Numbered from the stretch's first letter, positions 10,620 through 20,999 are shown. The stretch is 64,000 bases of DNA from CAIWHR01 sp963809965 (GCA_963809965.1 CAWELU010000038.1:186001-250000), one strand, 5' to 3'. The notes: a model not told the origin generated them from the sequence alone. Numbers and translations: made by a program.

Positions 10620-12884
10620 TCACGCGACCGCCGCAGGCTCCTCGGTCTCGTCGAATTCGAGGCGGACCTTCTCGTCGTCGCCGATGTCGATCGTGACATG
10701 GCCGCCGTTGACGAGCCGGCCGAACAACAGCTCGTCCGCGAGCGCCTTCCGGATCGTGTCCTGAATGAGACGCGCCATCGGCCGCGCGCCCATCTGCGGG
10801 TCGAAACCCTTCCGCGCAAGGAAGGTCTTCAGTTCCGCCGTGAACTCGGGCTCGACCTTCTTCTCGTGCAGCTGGTTCTCGAGCTCGAGCAGGAACTTGT
10901 CGACGACCTTCAGGATGATCTCGTGATCGAGCGTCGCGAACGAAATGGTCGCGTCGAGCCGGTTGCGGAATTCCGGCGTGAACATCCGCTTGATCTCGGC
11001 CATCTCGTCACCGGCGCCTTTGGCCGTCGTGAATCCGATCGTCGCCTTCGCGAGCTCGCCGGCGCCGGCGTTGGTGGTCATGATGATCGTCACGTTGCGG
11101 AAGTCCGCCTTGCGGCCATTGTTGTCGGTGAGCGTACCGTGGTCCATCACCTGGAGCAGGATGTTGTAGATGTCCGGGTGCGCCTTCTCGATCTCGTCGA
11201 ACAGCAGCACGCTGTACGGGTGCTTGGTGATCGCCTCGGTCAGCTGGCCGCCCTGGTCGAAGCCGACATAGCCGGGCGGCGCGCCAATCAGCCGCGAAAC
11301 GGCATGCCGCTCCATGTACTCCGACATGTCGAAGCGGATCAGCTCGACGCCCAGGCAATAGGCGAGCTGGCGGGCGACCTCGGTCTTGCCCACGCCGGTC
11401 GGGCCCGAGAAAAGGAAATTGCCGATCGGCTTCTGCGGATTGCCGAGGCCAGAGCGCGCCATCCGGATCGCGGTGACGAGCGCGTCGATCGCCCGGTCCT
11501 GCCCGAACACGACGTTCTTGAGATCGCGGTCGAGCGTCTTCAACGCGTTGCGGTCGTCGGAAGTCACGTTCTTCGCCGGAATCCGCGCGATCTTCGCGAC
11601 GATCTCCTCGATCTCCGTCTTGTTGATCACCTTCTTCTGCTTCGACTTCGGCAGGATTTTCTGCGCGGCGCCGGCCTCGTCGATGACGTCGATCGCCTTG
11701 TCCGGCAGGTGCCGGTCGTTGATGAAACGCGCCGAAAGCTCGGCCGCCGTCGTGAGCGCGGCGGGCGCGTACTTGACCCCGTGGTGCTGCTCGAAGCGTG
11801 TCTTCAGTCCCTTCAGGATCTCCACGGTTTCGGCGATCGAGGGCTCCGGCACGTCGACCTTCTGGAAGCGCCGCGAAAGTGCGTGGTCCTTCTCGAAGAT
11901 CTGCCGGAACTCGCCGTACGTTGTCGCACCGATGCATTTCATCGCGCCCGTCGACAGCGCTGGCTTCAACAGGTTCGATGCATCGAGCGTCCCCCCGGAG
12001 GCCGCCCCGGCGCCGATGATCGTATGGATCTCGTCGATAAAGAGGATCGACTTCGGGTTGTCGGCCAGCTGCTTTAGCACCGCCTTCAGCCGCTGCTCGA
12101 AATCGCCACGGTACTTGGTGCCGGCGAGCAGCGCGCCCATGTCGAGCGAGTAGACCTGGTATTGTTTGAGGAGGTCCGGCACCTCGCCTTCGTTGATCCG
12201 GCGCGCGAGCCCCTCGGCGATCGCCGTCTTCCCGACGCCTGCCTCGCCGACCAGGAGCGGATTGTTCTTGCGGCGCCGGCACAGCACCTGGATCACGCGC
12301 TCGAGCTCGAAGGCGCGCCCGATCAGCGGATCGGTCTTGCCCTGCCTCGCCATCTGGTTGAGGTTGATCGTGTACGCCTCGAGCGCGCCCTGACCCTCGC
12401 CGCCGCTCTCGGCCTCCTCCTTCGCCTCGCCCTTTTCCTGCTTCTGCTGCGGATTCTTGGTGATGCCGTGCGCGATGTAGTTCACCACGTCGAGCCGCGT
12501 CACGCCGCGCTGGTTCAGGAAGTAGACCGCATGGGATTCCTTCTCGCCGAAGATCGCGACCAGGACGTTGGCGCCGGTGACTTCCTTCTTGCCCGACGAC
12601 TGGACATGCAGGATTGCGCGCTGGATCACCCGCTGGAAACCCTGCGTCGGTTGCGTGTCGGCATCCGAATGCGGGGATAGCCGGGGCGTGTGCTCGTTGA
12701 TGAAATCGGTGAGGACGCCACGCAGCTCCTCGAGGTCCACGCCGCAGGCCTTCAGCACTTCGGCGGCCGACGGATTGTCCAGCATCGCGAGCAGCAGGTG
12801 CTCGACGGTGATGAACTCGTGCTGCTTCTGCCGGGCTTCGACAAAAGCCATGTGGAGGGAAACTTCCAGTTCCTGCGCGATCAT
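10620..12884 (-). CDS. clpA: ATP-dependent Clp protease ATP-binding subunit ClpA
   Basis: 754 aa, intact. An N-terminal Clp-N repeat domain (1-145) is followed by an acidic linker. The first AAA+ module has Walker A GEAGVGKT near residue 215 and Walker B ILFIDEIHT. The second has GPTGVGKT near residue 495, with VLLFDEIEKAHPD and the D2-small domain ending in ARKGFDPQMGARPM. ClpA unfolds proteins and feeds them into ClpP. It follows clpS by 75 bp on the same strand, the standard arrangement, so the adaptor and unfoldase are probably co-transcribed. Confidence 0.97.
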   Translation of the reverse strand: MIAQELEVSLHMAFVEARQKQHEFITVEHLLLAMLDNPSAAEVLKACGVDLEELRGVLTDFINEHTPRLSPHSDADTQPTQGFQRVIQRAILHVQSSGKKEVTGANVLVAIFGEKESHAVYFLNQRGVTRLDVVNYIAHGITKNPQQKQEKGEAKEEAESGGEGQGALEAYTINLNQMARQGKTDPLIGRAFELERVIQVLCRRRKNNPLLVGEAGVGKTAIAEGLARRINEGEVPDLLKQYQVYSLDMGALLAGTKYRGDFEQRLKAVLKQLADNPKSILFIDEIHTIIGAGAASGGTLDASNLLKPALSTGAMKCIGATTYGEFRQIFEKDHALSRRFQKVDVPEPSIAETVEILKGLKTRFEQHHGVKYAPAALTTAAELSARFINDRHLPDKAIDVIDEAGAAQKILPKSKQKKVINKTEIEEIVAKIARIPAKNVTSDDRNALKTLDRDLKNVVFGQDRAIDALVTAIRMARSGLGNPQKPIGNFLFSGPTGVGKTEVARQLAYCLGVELIRFDMSEYMERHAVSRLIGAPPGYVGFDQGGQLTEAITKHPYSVLLFDEIEKAHPDIYNILLQVMDHGTLTDNNGRKADFRNVTIIMTTNAGAGELAKATIGFTTAKGAGDEMAEIKRMFTPEFRNRLDATISFATLDHEIILKVVDKFLLELENQLHEKKVEPEFTAELKTFLARKGFDPQMGARPMARLIQDTIRKALADELLFGRLVNGGHVTIDIGDDEKVRLEFDETEEPAAVA

Positions 12885-12959
12885 CTCGATTACCTCTCAC
12901 GGCCGGTGGCGCAACGCCGCGAAGCGCAGCGCGCTCGGCGACTCACGACCTCTCGTTCC

Positions 12960-13268
12960 TCACGTCTCCTCCATCGTGCATTGCAGCGGATGCTGGTGCC
13001 GTCGCGCAATGTCGACCACCTGATCCACCTTCGCCGCCGCCACCTCGCGCACGTAGGTTCCGCACACCCCCATCCCCTCCCGATGCACCTGCAGCATGAC
13101 CTGGGTCGCCCGTTCGCGGCTCATCGCGAAAACAGTCTGCAACACGACGACGACAAAGTCCATCGGCGTGTAATCGTCGTTGAGCAGCAACACCTTGTAG
13201 AGCGGCGGCGGCTTGACCCGGGTTTTCTCGGCCTCGAGGAGGCCGCCGTCCTGCTGCTGGTTGGCCAT
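12960..13268 (-). CDS. clpS: ATP-dependent Clp protease adaptor ClpS
   Basis: 102 aa from ATG 13268 (MANQQQDGG). A TTG four codons further up is possible but less likely. The core carries the N-degron-binding signature YKVLLLNDDYTPMDFV, then VMLQVHREG and CGTYVREVAAAKV. ClpS delivers N-end-rule substrates to ClpA. The last residues (QHPLQCTMEET) fit the usual QHPLQC.ME ending. The cold-shock gene starts 242 bp away on the opposite strand, so the gap must hold both promoters, but none is clear enough to mark. Confidence 0.96.
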   Translation of the reverse strand: MANQQQDGGLLEAEKTRVKPPPLYKVLLLNDDYTPMDFVVVVLQTVFAMSRERATQVMLQVHREGMGVCGTYVREVAAAKVDQVVDIARRHQHPLQCTMEET

Positions 13269-13510
13269 TGTCCACTGCAAAAGGGCGAGCGTCGAACGCT
13301 TCTATGTTTGATGATTGCAACAGATTTTACAAGGGGACCATGAATTGGCTCCCGCCGTCTTGACGGGGGGCGGATTCTGCGCGCAAAAAATGCCCTGTTT
13401 GGCTCCTAAGTGCCTGCTCGTCCGGTTCGTCTGCGCGTATACGCTGCACCTGCCGTAGGTAGCCCTTGCTGTCCAAACACCACCCCGTTCATTTGTGAGG
13501 ACGTAGCGCT

Positions 13511-13714
13511 ATGGCAACCGGAACCGTCAAGTGGTTCAACGACGCGAAGGGGTACGGCTTCATCACGCCGGACGACGGCGGCGAAGACCTGTTCGCGCAT
13601 TTCTCCGCGATCAACATGCAGGGATTCAAGACCCTGAAGGAAGGCCAGAAGGTCAGCTTCGAGGTGACCCAGGGCCCGAAGGGGAAACAGGCGGCGAACA
13701 TCCAGGCCGCCTGA
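13511..13714 (+). CDS. cspA: Cold-shock protein (CspA family)
   Basis: 67 aa, one complete cold-shock domain. RNP1 is KGYGFI (residues 13-18) and RNP2 is DLFAHF (about 26-31). It binds single-stranded RNA/DNA and melts RNA secondary structure. GAGG lies 11-14 bp before ATG 13511. The gene is followed by the large inverted repeat at 13753-13958 and by icd in convergent orientation. Confidence 0.95.
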   Translation: MATGTVKWFNDAKGYGFITPDDGGEDLFAHFSAINMQGFKTLKEGQKVSFEVTQGPKGKQAANIQAA

Positions 13715-13752
13715 CGCGTGATTTCGTCCCGCCGCGCCGAGCATCTCCGCGC

Positions 13753-13958
13753 ACGAATTTCGGGGCTTGGGGCGCCGGCGCGTTCGGCTCAGGCGCATCG
13801 GTCGCCGGCGTCGCAAAGTGGGTGGCGCTTCGGCTCTACGCTCAATTCTCAGAGTGCTCGGCGCACACTCGCCCGAAATGCCGGGCACCCACTCGACGCC
13901 GCGTTTGGCGACCGCTAAGCCTGAGCCGAACGCGCCGGCGCCCCGAACCCCGAAATTC
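13753..13958. repeat. Long imperfect inverted repeat between cspA and icd
   Basis: The left arm (about 13753-13825) and right arm (about 13885-13958) are near reverse complements. Both read GAATTTCGGGG, then GGCGCCGGCGCGTTCGGCTC, then AGGC and a GTCGCC block, and end in AGTGGGT. Roughly 55-60 of 70 positions agree, with a central stretch of about 60 bp. The right arm overlaps the icd stop codon (13957-13959). No protein family is encoded. It may be a MITE-like element or a bidirectional terminator/mRNA stabiliser for the convergent genes. Its size is larger than a normal terminator. Confidence 0.8.
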
Positions 13959-15211
13959 ACATCCTCTCGATCATCGCCTTGCCGAAGCCCGAGCAGGACA
14001 CCTGCGTGGCACCCTGCATCAGGCGTGCGAAGTCGTAGGTTACAACCTTATCGGCAATCGCCTTCTCAAGGCTCGCCGTGATGAGGTTCGCGGCCTCCTT
14101 CCACCCCATATGGACGAGCATCATCTCGGCGGAGAGGATCTCGGAGCCCGGATTCACGTAATCCTTGCCGGCGTACTTGGGCGCCGTTCCGTGCGTCGCC
14201 TCGAACATCGCCACCGAATCCGAAAGATTCGCGCCGGGCGCTATGCCGATGCCGCCGACCTGGGCGGCGAGCGCATCGGAGATGTAATCGCCGTTCAGGT
14301 TCAGCGTCGCGATCACGCTGTATTCGGCGGGGCGCAGCAGGATCTGCTGCAGGAAAGCGTCGGCGATCACGTCCTTGATGACGATGGCGCGTCCCGTTTT
14401 CGGATTGTTGACGGTCATCCACGGCCCGCCGTCGAGCGCTTGCGCGCCGAACTCCGACTGCGCCGTCGCATAGCCCCAGTCGCGGAACGCGCCTTCGGTG
14501 AACTTCATGATGTTCCCCTTGTGCACGAGGGTCATCGACGGCTTGTCGTTGTCGATGGCGTACTGGATCGCCTTGCGCACCAGGCGCGTGGTGCCTTCGC
14601 GTGATACGGGCTTGATTCCGATGCCCGACGTGCCCGGAAAACGGATCTTCTTGACCCCCATCTCCTTGATCAGGAAATCGATGACCTTCTTGGCGGGTTC
14701 GGATTCGGCCGCCCACTCGATGCCCGCGTAGATGTCCTCCGAGTTCTCGCGGAAGATCACCATGTCGGTCTTCTCGGGTTCCTTGACGGGGCTCGGCACA
14801 CCCTTGAACCACCGGACCGGGCGCAGGCAAACGTAAAGGTCGAGCTCCTGGCGCAGCGCGACGTTGAGCGAGCGGATGCCGCCACCGACCGGCGTCGTCA
14901 GCGGGCCCTTTGATCGAGACGACGTAGTCCTTGAGGATCGCCAGCGACTCTTCCGGCAGCCAGACGTCCGGCCCATAGACCTGCGTCGACTTTTCACCGG
15001 CGTAGATCTCCATCCAGTGAATCTTTCGCCGCCCGCCGTAGGCCTTCGCGACCGCCGCATCGACGACACGGATCATTACCGGCGTGATGTCCACGCCCGT
15101 GCCGTCTCCCTCGATGTAGGGGACGATCGGTTGGTCCGGAACGTTGAGGCTAAAATCCTTGTTGACCGTGATTTTCTGGCCGCCGGCCGGAACCTTGACG
15201 TGCTGATACAT
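13957..15211 (-). CDS. icd: NADP-dependent isocitrate dehydrogenase, one frameshift
   Basis: About 417 codons. TCA-cycle enzyme converting isocitrate to 2-oxoglutarate. The N-terminus (MYQHVKVPAGGQKITV) and IPYIEGDGTG-type motif (here VPYIEGDGTGVDI) are in one frame. From LTTPVGGGIRSLNVALRQ onward the protein continues in the next frame. One extra A near 14910, in the IKGPL segment, explains the switch. Substrate-binding serine in the R.NSEDIYAG region and NLNGDYISDALAAQVGG are intact. It competes with AceA for isocitrate, so its activity would set the split between TCA and glyoxylate flux. Confidence 0.95.
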
Positions 15212-15471
15212 GGGTTCTCCTAGGGAATTGGCGCTGGTGCGCGGATAGCGCCGCGCCCGGGCTGCGCTCGTGTGCGCTCTTGGGGGCCGCCCGGATGCTG
15301 CAACCCATTAATTGTCCTCGATTTTGGTGAATCCTGCCATGCTATGATCGCGGCCGCTTCGATGATCCCTTTCTGCGGCAGTTCACTTGGCCTCGGCGCG
15401 CCGCGCCGTTCCCCGCTCGTTCGGTCCGCTCCGTTGCTGCGCGCGGCGGTTCGGGGCGACCGATTGGCACG

Positions 15472-16837
15472 ATGATCCGCCGCCTCCTCGCCCGCCTGTT
15501 ACCCGGCAGCGCGAGGAGGGGCAGCCCACGCATCTACGGGCCCGCGGACCACCCGATCCGGCGGGACCAGCTTTCCCGGGGTGCGCTGCAGGTAACCCGA
15601 CGCCTCCAGGAGGCGGGCTTCAAGGCGTTCGTTGTCGGAGGCGCGGTGCGCGACCTGCTGCTCGGCATCGAGCCGAAGGACTTCGACATCGCGACCGACG
15701 CGCGGCCCGAACAGGTCAAGCCGCTCTTCCGAAGGGCGTTCGTGATCGGGCGCCGGTTCCGTCTCGTCCATGTCCATGTGGGACCCGAGCCGATCGAAGT
15801 GTCGACCTTTCGTGCGGCGCAAACCGGCGATAACGCCACCGACGAGCACGGGCGGCTCATCTCCGACAACGTCTACGGCTCGCAAGCCGAGGACGCCGCG
15901 CGCCGGGACTTCACGATCAATGCCCTCTACTTCGATCCGGCCACGGAGGAAGTGTGGGACTTCGTCGGCGGCGTCGCCGACATCCGCGCCCGCCGCCTCA
16001 AGCTGATCGGCGCGCCGGTGACCCGGCTGCGCGAGGATCCCGTGCGCATGCTGCGCGCGGTGCGGCTAGCGGCCAAGCTTGGCGTCGCCGATCGACCCGA
16101 AGACCGCGGCGCCCATTCCGAAGCTCGCCGAATTGATTCAGAACGTGCCGCCGGCCCGCCTGTTCGACGAGATGCAGAAGCTGCTGCTGTCCGGCCACGC
16201 GGTGGAAACGCTGAAGAGCCTGCGCGCGCACGGCCTGCATCACGGTCTCCTGCCGCTGATCGACGTTATCCTCGAGCAGCCGCTGGGGCAGCGCTTCATC
16301 GAACTGGCGCTGGCGACTACCGACGGGCGCGTTCGCGACAACCGGGGCGTGTCGCCTGGCTTCTTGTTCGCGACGCTGCTCTGGCACGAGGTGCTCGCAA
16401 CGTGGAAGGCGGCGACCGCGCGAGGCGAGCGCCCGACGCCGGCGCTGTTCGATGCCATGGACCGCGTGCTCGAAGAGCAGGCGAAGAAGATCGCGATCCC
16501 GCGTCGATTCGAGGCGACGATCAAGGAAATCTGGTCGCTCCAGCCCCGCTTCGAGCAGCGCTCCGGCGCACGCCCGTTCCGGCTGCTCGAGCATCCGCAC
16601 TATCGGGCCGGCTGGGATTTCCTCGATCTGCGCTGCAGGAGCGGCGAGCTCGAAGGCGAGCGTGCCGGCCTCGCGGCCTGGTGGGACCGTTTCGCCGATG
16701 CGGATTCCGCCGGGCGCGAGGCGATGCTCGTGCACGGTGAGACACCGGCCAAGCGCCGGCGCTCGCGGCGGCGAGGTCGAAACCCCCGCGCCGACCACGC
16801 AAATCCTGCCACCGACACCAGCTCGACGCCCGGGTGA
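15472..16837 (+). CDS. pcnB: Poly(A) polymerase I, one frameshift
   Basis: About 455 codons. The class II nucleotidyltransferase head has VVGGAVRDLLLG (about residues 54-65) and the metal-binding DFDIATDARPE, followed by FTINALYFD and the neck region with VRMLRAVRLAAKLG. The frame changes near 16082 (one doubled C before IDPKTAAPI), after which the C-terminal domain and a basic tail (KRRRSRRRGRN) follow. PcnB adds 3' poly(A) tails that speed RNA decay. The GTG start of folK overlaps the last four bases, so translation is probably coupled. Confidence 0.93.
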
Positions 16838-17346
16838 GCCCTTCCCGCGCCTTCATCGGCTTGGGAAGCAACCTTTCCCATCCCCGCCGCCAACTCGCGC
16901 GCGCGCTCCGCGCGATCGCGCGACTGCCCGGGGTGCGCATCCTCGCCGTCTCCCCGAACTATGCGAGCGCACCCGTCGGCAGCGACGCGCCGCAACCCGA
17001 CTACGTGAACGCGGTCGTGTCGGTTCGGACGACCCTCGCGCCGCGCGCGCTGCTTGCAGCACTGCACCGAATCGAGCGCCGGCAACGGCGGCGCCGGGAC
17101 CGCGAAGCGCATCGGAACGCGCCGCGGACGCTCGACCTCGATTTGCTACTATACGGTCGCCGCCGCGTCCGGCAGCACGGATTGGCCCTGCCGCACCCAC
17201 GAATGCACGAGCGTGCCTTCGTGCTTCGGCCGCTGGCCGACGTCGGCGCCGCCGTGACGGTGCCGGGACGCGGCCTGGCGCGCCGCTTCCTCGGCGCGGT
17301 GCGGAGCCAACGCATCGTGCGCACGCGTACGCACGTCCTGCATTAG
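16834..17346 (+). CDS. folK: 2-amino-4-hydroxy-6-hydroxymethyldihydropteridine pyrophosphokinase
   Basis: 170 aa, folate biosynthesis; it transfers pyrophosphate from ATP to 6-hydroxymethyl-dihydropterin. Motifs: FIGLGSNL at the N-terminus, YVNAVV, RTLDLDLLLYG with the metal-binding aspartates, and LPHPRMHERAFVL. It starts at GTG 16834 inside the end of pcnB (GTGA overlap). It is unusually arginine-rich around residues 83-100 compared with typical HPPK. Confidence 0.93.
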   Translation: MSPSRAFIGLGSNLSHPRRQLARALRAIARLPGVRILAVSPNYASAPVGSDAPQPDYVNAVVSVRTTLAPRALLAALHRIERRQRRRRDREAHRNAPRTLDLDLLLYGRRRVRQHGLALPHPRMHERAFVLRPLADVGAAVTVPGRGLARRFLGAVRSQRIVRTRTHVLH

Positions 17347-17364
17347 GGGCGCAGGAATCGGCCG

Positions 17365-18007
17365 ATGGACCTCGCCAAATGCCGCTACATCGTCATCGAA
17401 GGGCCGATCGGCGCCGGCAAGACCAGCCTTGCCAGGGAGCTCGCGCATCGAGTCGACGGCGAGGAACTGCTCGAGCGGCCCGAGGACAATCCGTTCCTCG
17501 AGCGCTTCTACGAGGACATGGCTCGCTTCGCGCTTCCGACCCAGCTCACGTTCCTGTTCCAGCGCGTGGACCAGCTGCGGGGAGTGGGCCAGTTCGACAT
17601 GTTCCGCCGCGCGACGGTCGGCGACTTCCTGCTCGACAAGGACCCGCTGTTCGCGCGCTTGAACCTGTCGGACGCGGAGTTCCGGCTCTACGAGAAGGTG
17701 TACTCGCACTTGAAGCCGCAAACGCCGACGCCCGATCTCGTCATCTACCTGCAGGCTCCGGTCGACACGCTCAGTCGAGCGCGTGCGCCGGCGCGGCGTC
17801 GACTACGAGCGCGCGATCTCCGAGCATTATCTCGCGCGGATCGCCGACGCGTACAGCCGGTATTTCTACCGGTACGACGCGGCGCCGCTGCTCATCATCA
17901 ACAGCGAGCGGTTGAACTTCGTCGACGATTCCGGACACATCCGACTCTTGCTCGAGCGCATCGGTTCGATGCGCGGGCGCCGCGAATTCTTCAACCTCGC
18001 TACCTAG
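17365..18007 (+). CDS. Deoxynucleoside kinase (dGK/dCK-like), one frameshift
   Basis: About 214 codons. The P-loop EGPIGAGKTS lies at residues 12-21. LTFLFQRVDQL, FDMFRRATVGDFLLDKD and the lid-region arginines (ERVRRRGVDYE) are deoxynucleoside-kinase features. The frame changes at about 17776, just before ERVRRRGVDYER, and fits one extra base. It phosphorylates deoxynucleosides for salvage. Its place between folK and panB is common in betaproteobacteria, so the cluster pcnB-folK-dNK-panB-panC is probably one transcript. Confidence 0.88.
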
Positions 18008-18213
18008 ATGAACAGCCCCCAAGCTCACGTTGTTCGCTACCCCTCCGAGGAGCGACGTTCGCCCAGCGGCGAGGGGCCCCGCGCTTGTCGTTGCGCGGGG
18101 ATCGACGCCAAGGCGAATCGCCGCACCGGCCGACACCTCGGCGATGTGCGTGATCCCGAATGGCCCGGAGGCCGGGCAGTCAGTGCCCTTCGGGCGGCCG
18201 GGCGGGCGCTGAC

Positions 18214-19044
18214 ATGAGCGCACACACCGCGCCCGGACCGGCGGAACGCACAGAGCGATTGACCGTTCCCGCGCTCGTCAAGCGCGCGGCCGAGGGCGAG
18301 CGGATCGCGATGCTGACAGCCTACGACGCGAGCTTCGCCGCGCTCGCCGATCGCGCCGGCGTCGATTCGCTGCTGGTCGGCGATTCGCTCGGCATGGTCG
18401 TCCAGGGTCATCGCACGACGCTCCCGGTGAGTGTCGAGGACGTGCTCTACCACACGCGTTGCGTCGCCGCGGGCAGCAGTCGGGCGCTGGTCATCGCCGA
18501 TCTGCCGTTCGGCAGTTATCAGCAAAGCACGGAGGAGGCCTACGCGACCTCGGCCGCAGCGCTCAAGGCCGGCGCGCAGATGGTCAAGCTCGAGGGTGGC
18601 GCGTGGCTCGCGCCGACGGTCGCCTTCCTGACCACACGCGGCGTTCCGGTGTGCGGCCACGTCGGGTTGCTGCCACAATCGGTGAACTTGCTGGGCGGTT
18701 ATCGCGTGCAGGGGAAGACACCCGATGCCGCGGCAATGTTGCTCGCGGACGCTCGCGCGCTCGTCGAGGCCGGTGCCGCGATGCTGGTCGTCGAATGCGT
18801 GCCGCGCGATCTCGGCGCGGCGCTGACGCGCGCGGCCGGGGTGCCGGTCATCGGCATTGGCGCCGGGCCGGATTGCTCCGGGCAAGTGCTGGTCATCTAC
18901 GACGCGCTGGGCATAACGACGGGCCGCCCGGCGCGCTTCGTCCGCAACTTCATGCGCGGCAACGACAGTGTCGCGGCGGCACTCGGCGCCTACGTGGCCG
19001 CGGTGAAGGACGCAACGTTTCCCGCATCCGAACACTGCTTCTGA
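18214..19044 (+). CDS. panB: 3-methyl-2-oxobutanoate hydroxymethyltransferase
   Basis: 276 aa, first committed step of pantothenate synthesis (ketoisovalerate to ketopantoate, with 5,10-methylene-THF). Motifs: MLTAYDASFA, the metal-binding VGDSLGMVV, GHVGLLPQSV, GGYRVQGK and the catalytic IGIGAGPDCSGQVLV. Start ATG 18214 (MSAHTAPG) is chosen because an earlier in-frame start adds non-conserved residues. The 206-bp gap before it holds a GC hairpin (about 18076-18100) without a U-run and no gene I can support. Confidence 0.96.
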   Translation: MSAHTAPGPAERTERLTVPALVKRAAEGERIAMLTAYDASFAALADRAGVDSLLVGDSLGMVVQGHRTTLPVSVEDVLYHTRCVAAGSSRALVIADLPFGSYQQSTEEAYATSAAALKAGAQMVKLEGGAWLAPTVAFLTTRGVPVCGHVGLLPQSVNLLGGYRVQGKTPDAAAMLLADARALVEAGAAMLVVECVPRDLGAALTRAAGVPVIGIGAGPDCSGQVLVIYDALGITTGRPARFVRNFMRGNDSVAAALGAYVAAVKDATFPASEHCF

Positions 19045-19117
19045 CCGAACGTGGTCCCACCGCTGCCCGTGCCGGACACGCGCGACCGCCACCGCAACAC
19101 CATTCCCCTGGGCTCAC

Positions 19118-19975
19118 ATGGACATTGTCAAGACTTCCGCGGAATTGTCGGAGCGCGTGAGCGGGGCGAAGCGCGTCGCGTTCGTCCCGACGATGGGCAA
19201 TCTGCACGCCGGCCACCTGTCCCTGTGTCGGATCGCCCGCCAGCACGGTGACGCGGTCGTCACCAGCATCTTCGTCAACCGGCTGCAGTTCGGCCCGAAC
19301 GAGGATTTCGACCGCTATCCGCGAACCATCGAAGCCGACCGCGCGGGGCTCGAGCGCGAGGGCGTCGATGTGCTGTTCGCGCCGCAGGAGCACGAGATGT
19401 ATCCGACGCCGCAGGTCTACCGGGTGCAGCCGCCGCCGCTCGCGGAAGAGCTCGAGGGCGCGTCCCGTCCGGGCTTCTTCCATGGGGTCTGCACCGTCGT
19501 CCTGAAGCTCTTCAACCTCGTGCAGCCGGACGTCGCCGTGTTCGGCAAGAAGGACCGCCAGCAACTGAAGATCGTCCGCGGCATGGTCCAGCAGTTCAAC
19601 ATGCCGATCCAGATCGTCCCCGCCGAGACGATCCGCGCGGAGGACGGACTTGCGCTTTCGTCGCGCAACAACTACCTGTCGCCAGCGGAGCGCGCCGAGG
19701 CGCCGAACCTGTATCGGGTGCTGCGCGAGATCGCCGATGCGATCGCCGGCGGCCGCACCGACTACGCGAACCTGGAGGCCGCCGGCCGGATGGAGCTCGC
19801 GCATCGCGGATGGAAAGTCGATTACGTCGCCATTCGCCACGGCCTTGCCCTGCGCATTCCCCACCCGGAGGGCTATGACCACCCGAACCTGCTGATCGTG
19901 CTGGCCGCCGCGACCTTGGGAACCACCCGCCTGATTGACAATGTGGATGTCATCAAGAAGGATGGAGAGGATTGA
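19118..19975 (+). CDS. panC: Pantothenate synthetase
   Basis: 285 aa, intact. It condenses pantoate with beta-alanine through a pantoyl-adenylate. The HIGH-like motif is MGNLHAGH at residues 27-34, followed by SIFVNRLQFGPNEDF, VFGKKDRQQ and the KMSKS-like LALSSRNNYLS. It sits 73 bp after panB. Together they supply pantothenate for CoA, fitting a strain with many CoA-dependent pathways in this window. Confidence 0.97.
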   Translation: MDIVKTSAELSERVSGAKRVAFVPTMGNLHAGHLSLCRIARQHGDAVVTSIFVNRLQFGPNEDFDRYPRTIEADRAGLEREGVDVLFAPQEHEMYPTPQVYRVQPPPLAEELEGASRPGFFHGVCTVVLKLFNLVQPDVAVFGKKDRQQLKIVRGMVQQFNMPIQIVPAETIRAEDGLALSSRNNYLSPAERAEAPNLYRVLREIADAIAGGRTDYANLEAAGRMELAHRGWKVDYVAIRHGLALRIPHPEGYDHPNLLIVLAAATLGTTRLIDNVDVIKKDGED

Positions 19976-20023
19976 CGTGGCTTGTCACGGTGACGCGGTG
20001 TTTGAGTCCGAGGTGCCCTGGAA

Positions 20024-20996
20024 ATGAAGAGATTCCTCCGCCCGCTTGTTTCGCTGGCCCTCGCGATACTGCCGCTCGCCTCGCTCGCGCAAGCTCCGGC
20101 GTACCCCGCGAAACCGATCCGGCTGATCGTGCCGTTCCCGCCGGGAGCGGGCACCGATACCGTCGCGCGCTACGTCGCGCAAAGGCTTGGCGAGGCGATG
20201 AAGGTGACGATCGTCGTCGACAACCGAACCGGTGCCGGCGGCGCGATCGGCGCGGTCGAGGCGGCGAAGGCCGAACCCGACGGCTACACGTTGCTGTTCG
20301 TCGCGGGTCCGTTCACCACGGTCGCGGCGGCATCGAAGAACGCCGGGTACGACCCGATCAGGCAGTTCACGCCGGTGGTCCCGATCGCCGCCGGACCGCT
20401 CGCGTTCGTCGTCAACCTGGACGTGCCGGCGAATTCGATGCGCGAGTTCCTCGCGCTCGCGAGGCAGAAGCCGGGGACGCTCAACTACGGCTCGGCGGGC
20501 CCGGGCAGCATCAACCACCTCGCGCTCGAGCTGCTGAACGCACGCGCGGGAACGGTCATCGTCCATGTGCCGTACAAGGGCATCGCGCCCGCGACGCTCG
20601 ACCTCATCTCGGGCCAGATCCAGGCGATGACGGCGTCGATTCCGGCGACGCTCCCCTACCTTGCCGAGAAGAAGGTGAAGGTGCTCGCGGTGACCGGCGC
20701 GAAGCGCGCCGCGCTGCTGCCGAATGTGCCGAGCTGGCAGGAGGAAGGCGTTGCGAACGCCAACGTCATCAATTACTGGGGCATCGTCGCGCCGGCCGGC
20801 ACGCCGCGCGAGGTCGTGGCGAAACTCAATGCCGAGACCCAGAAAGTGCTTGGCGCAGCCGGAGGTGCGGGAGCGACTGGAGCGGGAAGGCGCGGAGCTC
20901 ATTCCGGGCCCGCCCGAGCGACTCGGCGCCCTGATCCAGGGCGACCTCGAAGGCTGGAAGAAGCTGATCGCCGAGGGCAACCTGCAGCTCGAATAG
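20024..20996 (+). CDS. Bug family (TctC) tripartite tricarboxylate receptor protein, one frameshift
   Basis: About 324 codons with a signal peptide (cleavage after about residue 22, LAQA). The Bug signature is clear: YPAKPIRLIVPFPPGAGTDTVAR, DNRTGAGGAIG, PDGYTLLF and VPYKG. A doubled G near 20855 shifts the frame; the other frame gives the normal ending (EVRERLEREGAEL...GWKKLIAEGNLQLE). Such periplasmic proteins bind carboxylates and are abundant in Burkholderiales. No TctA/TctB membrane partners are nearby, as is usual for orphan Bug proteins. It lies 48 bp after panC. Confidence 0.92.
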
Positions 20997-20999
20997 GCA

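Noticed and set aside
8701..10764. 687-codon plus-strand frame across fccB, the terminator and the diheme cytochrome gene
   Set aside because: It is dominated by arginine and alanine, has no motifs, and crosses two real genes and a terminator.
18076..18100. GC hairpin upstream of panB as a terminator or riboswitch
   Set aside because: The stem is good (CCCCGCGC/GCGCGGGG) but there is no U-run, and no known riboswitch core is visible.
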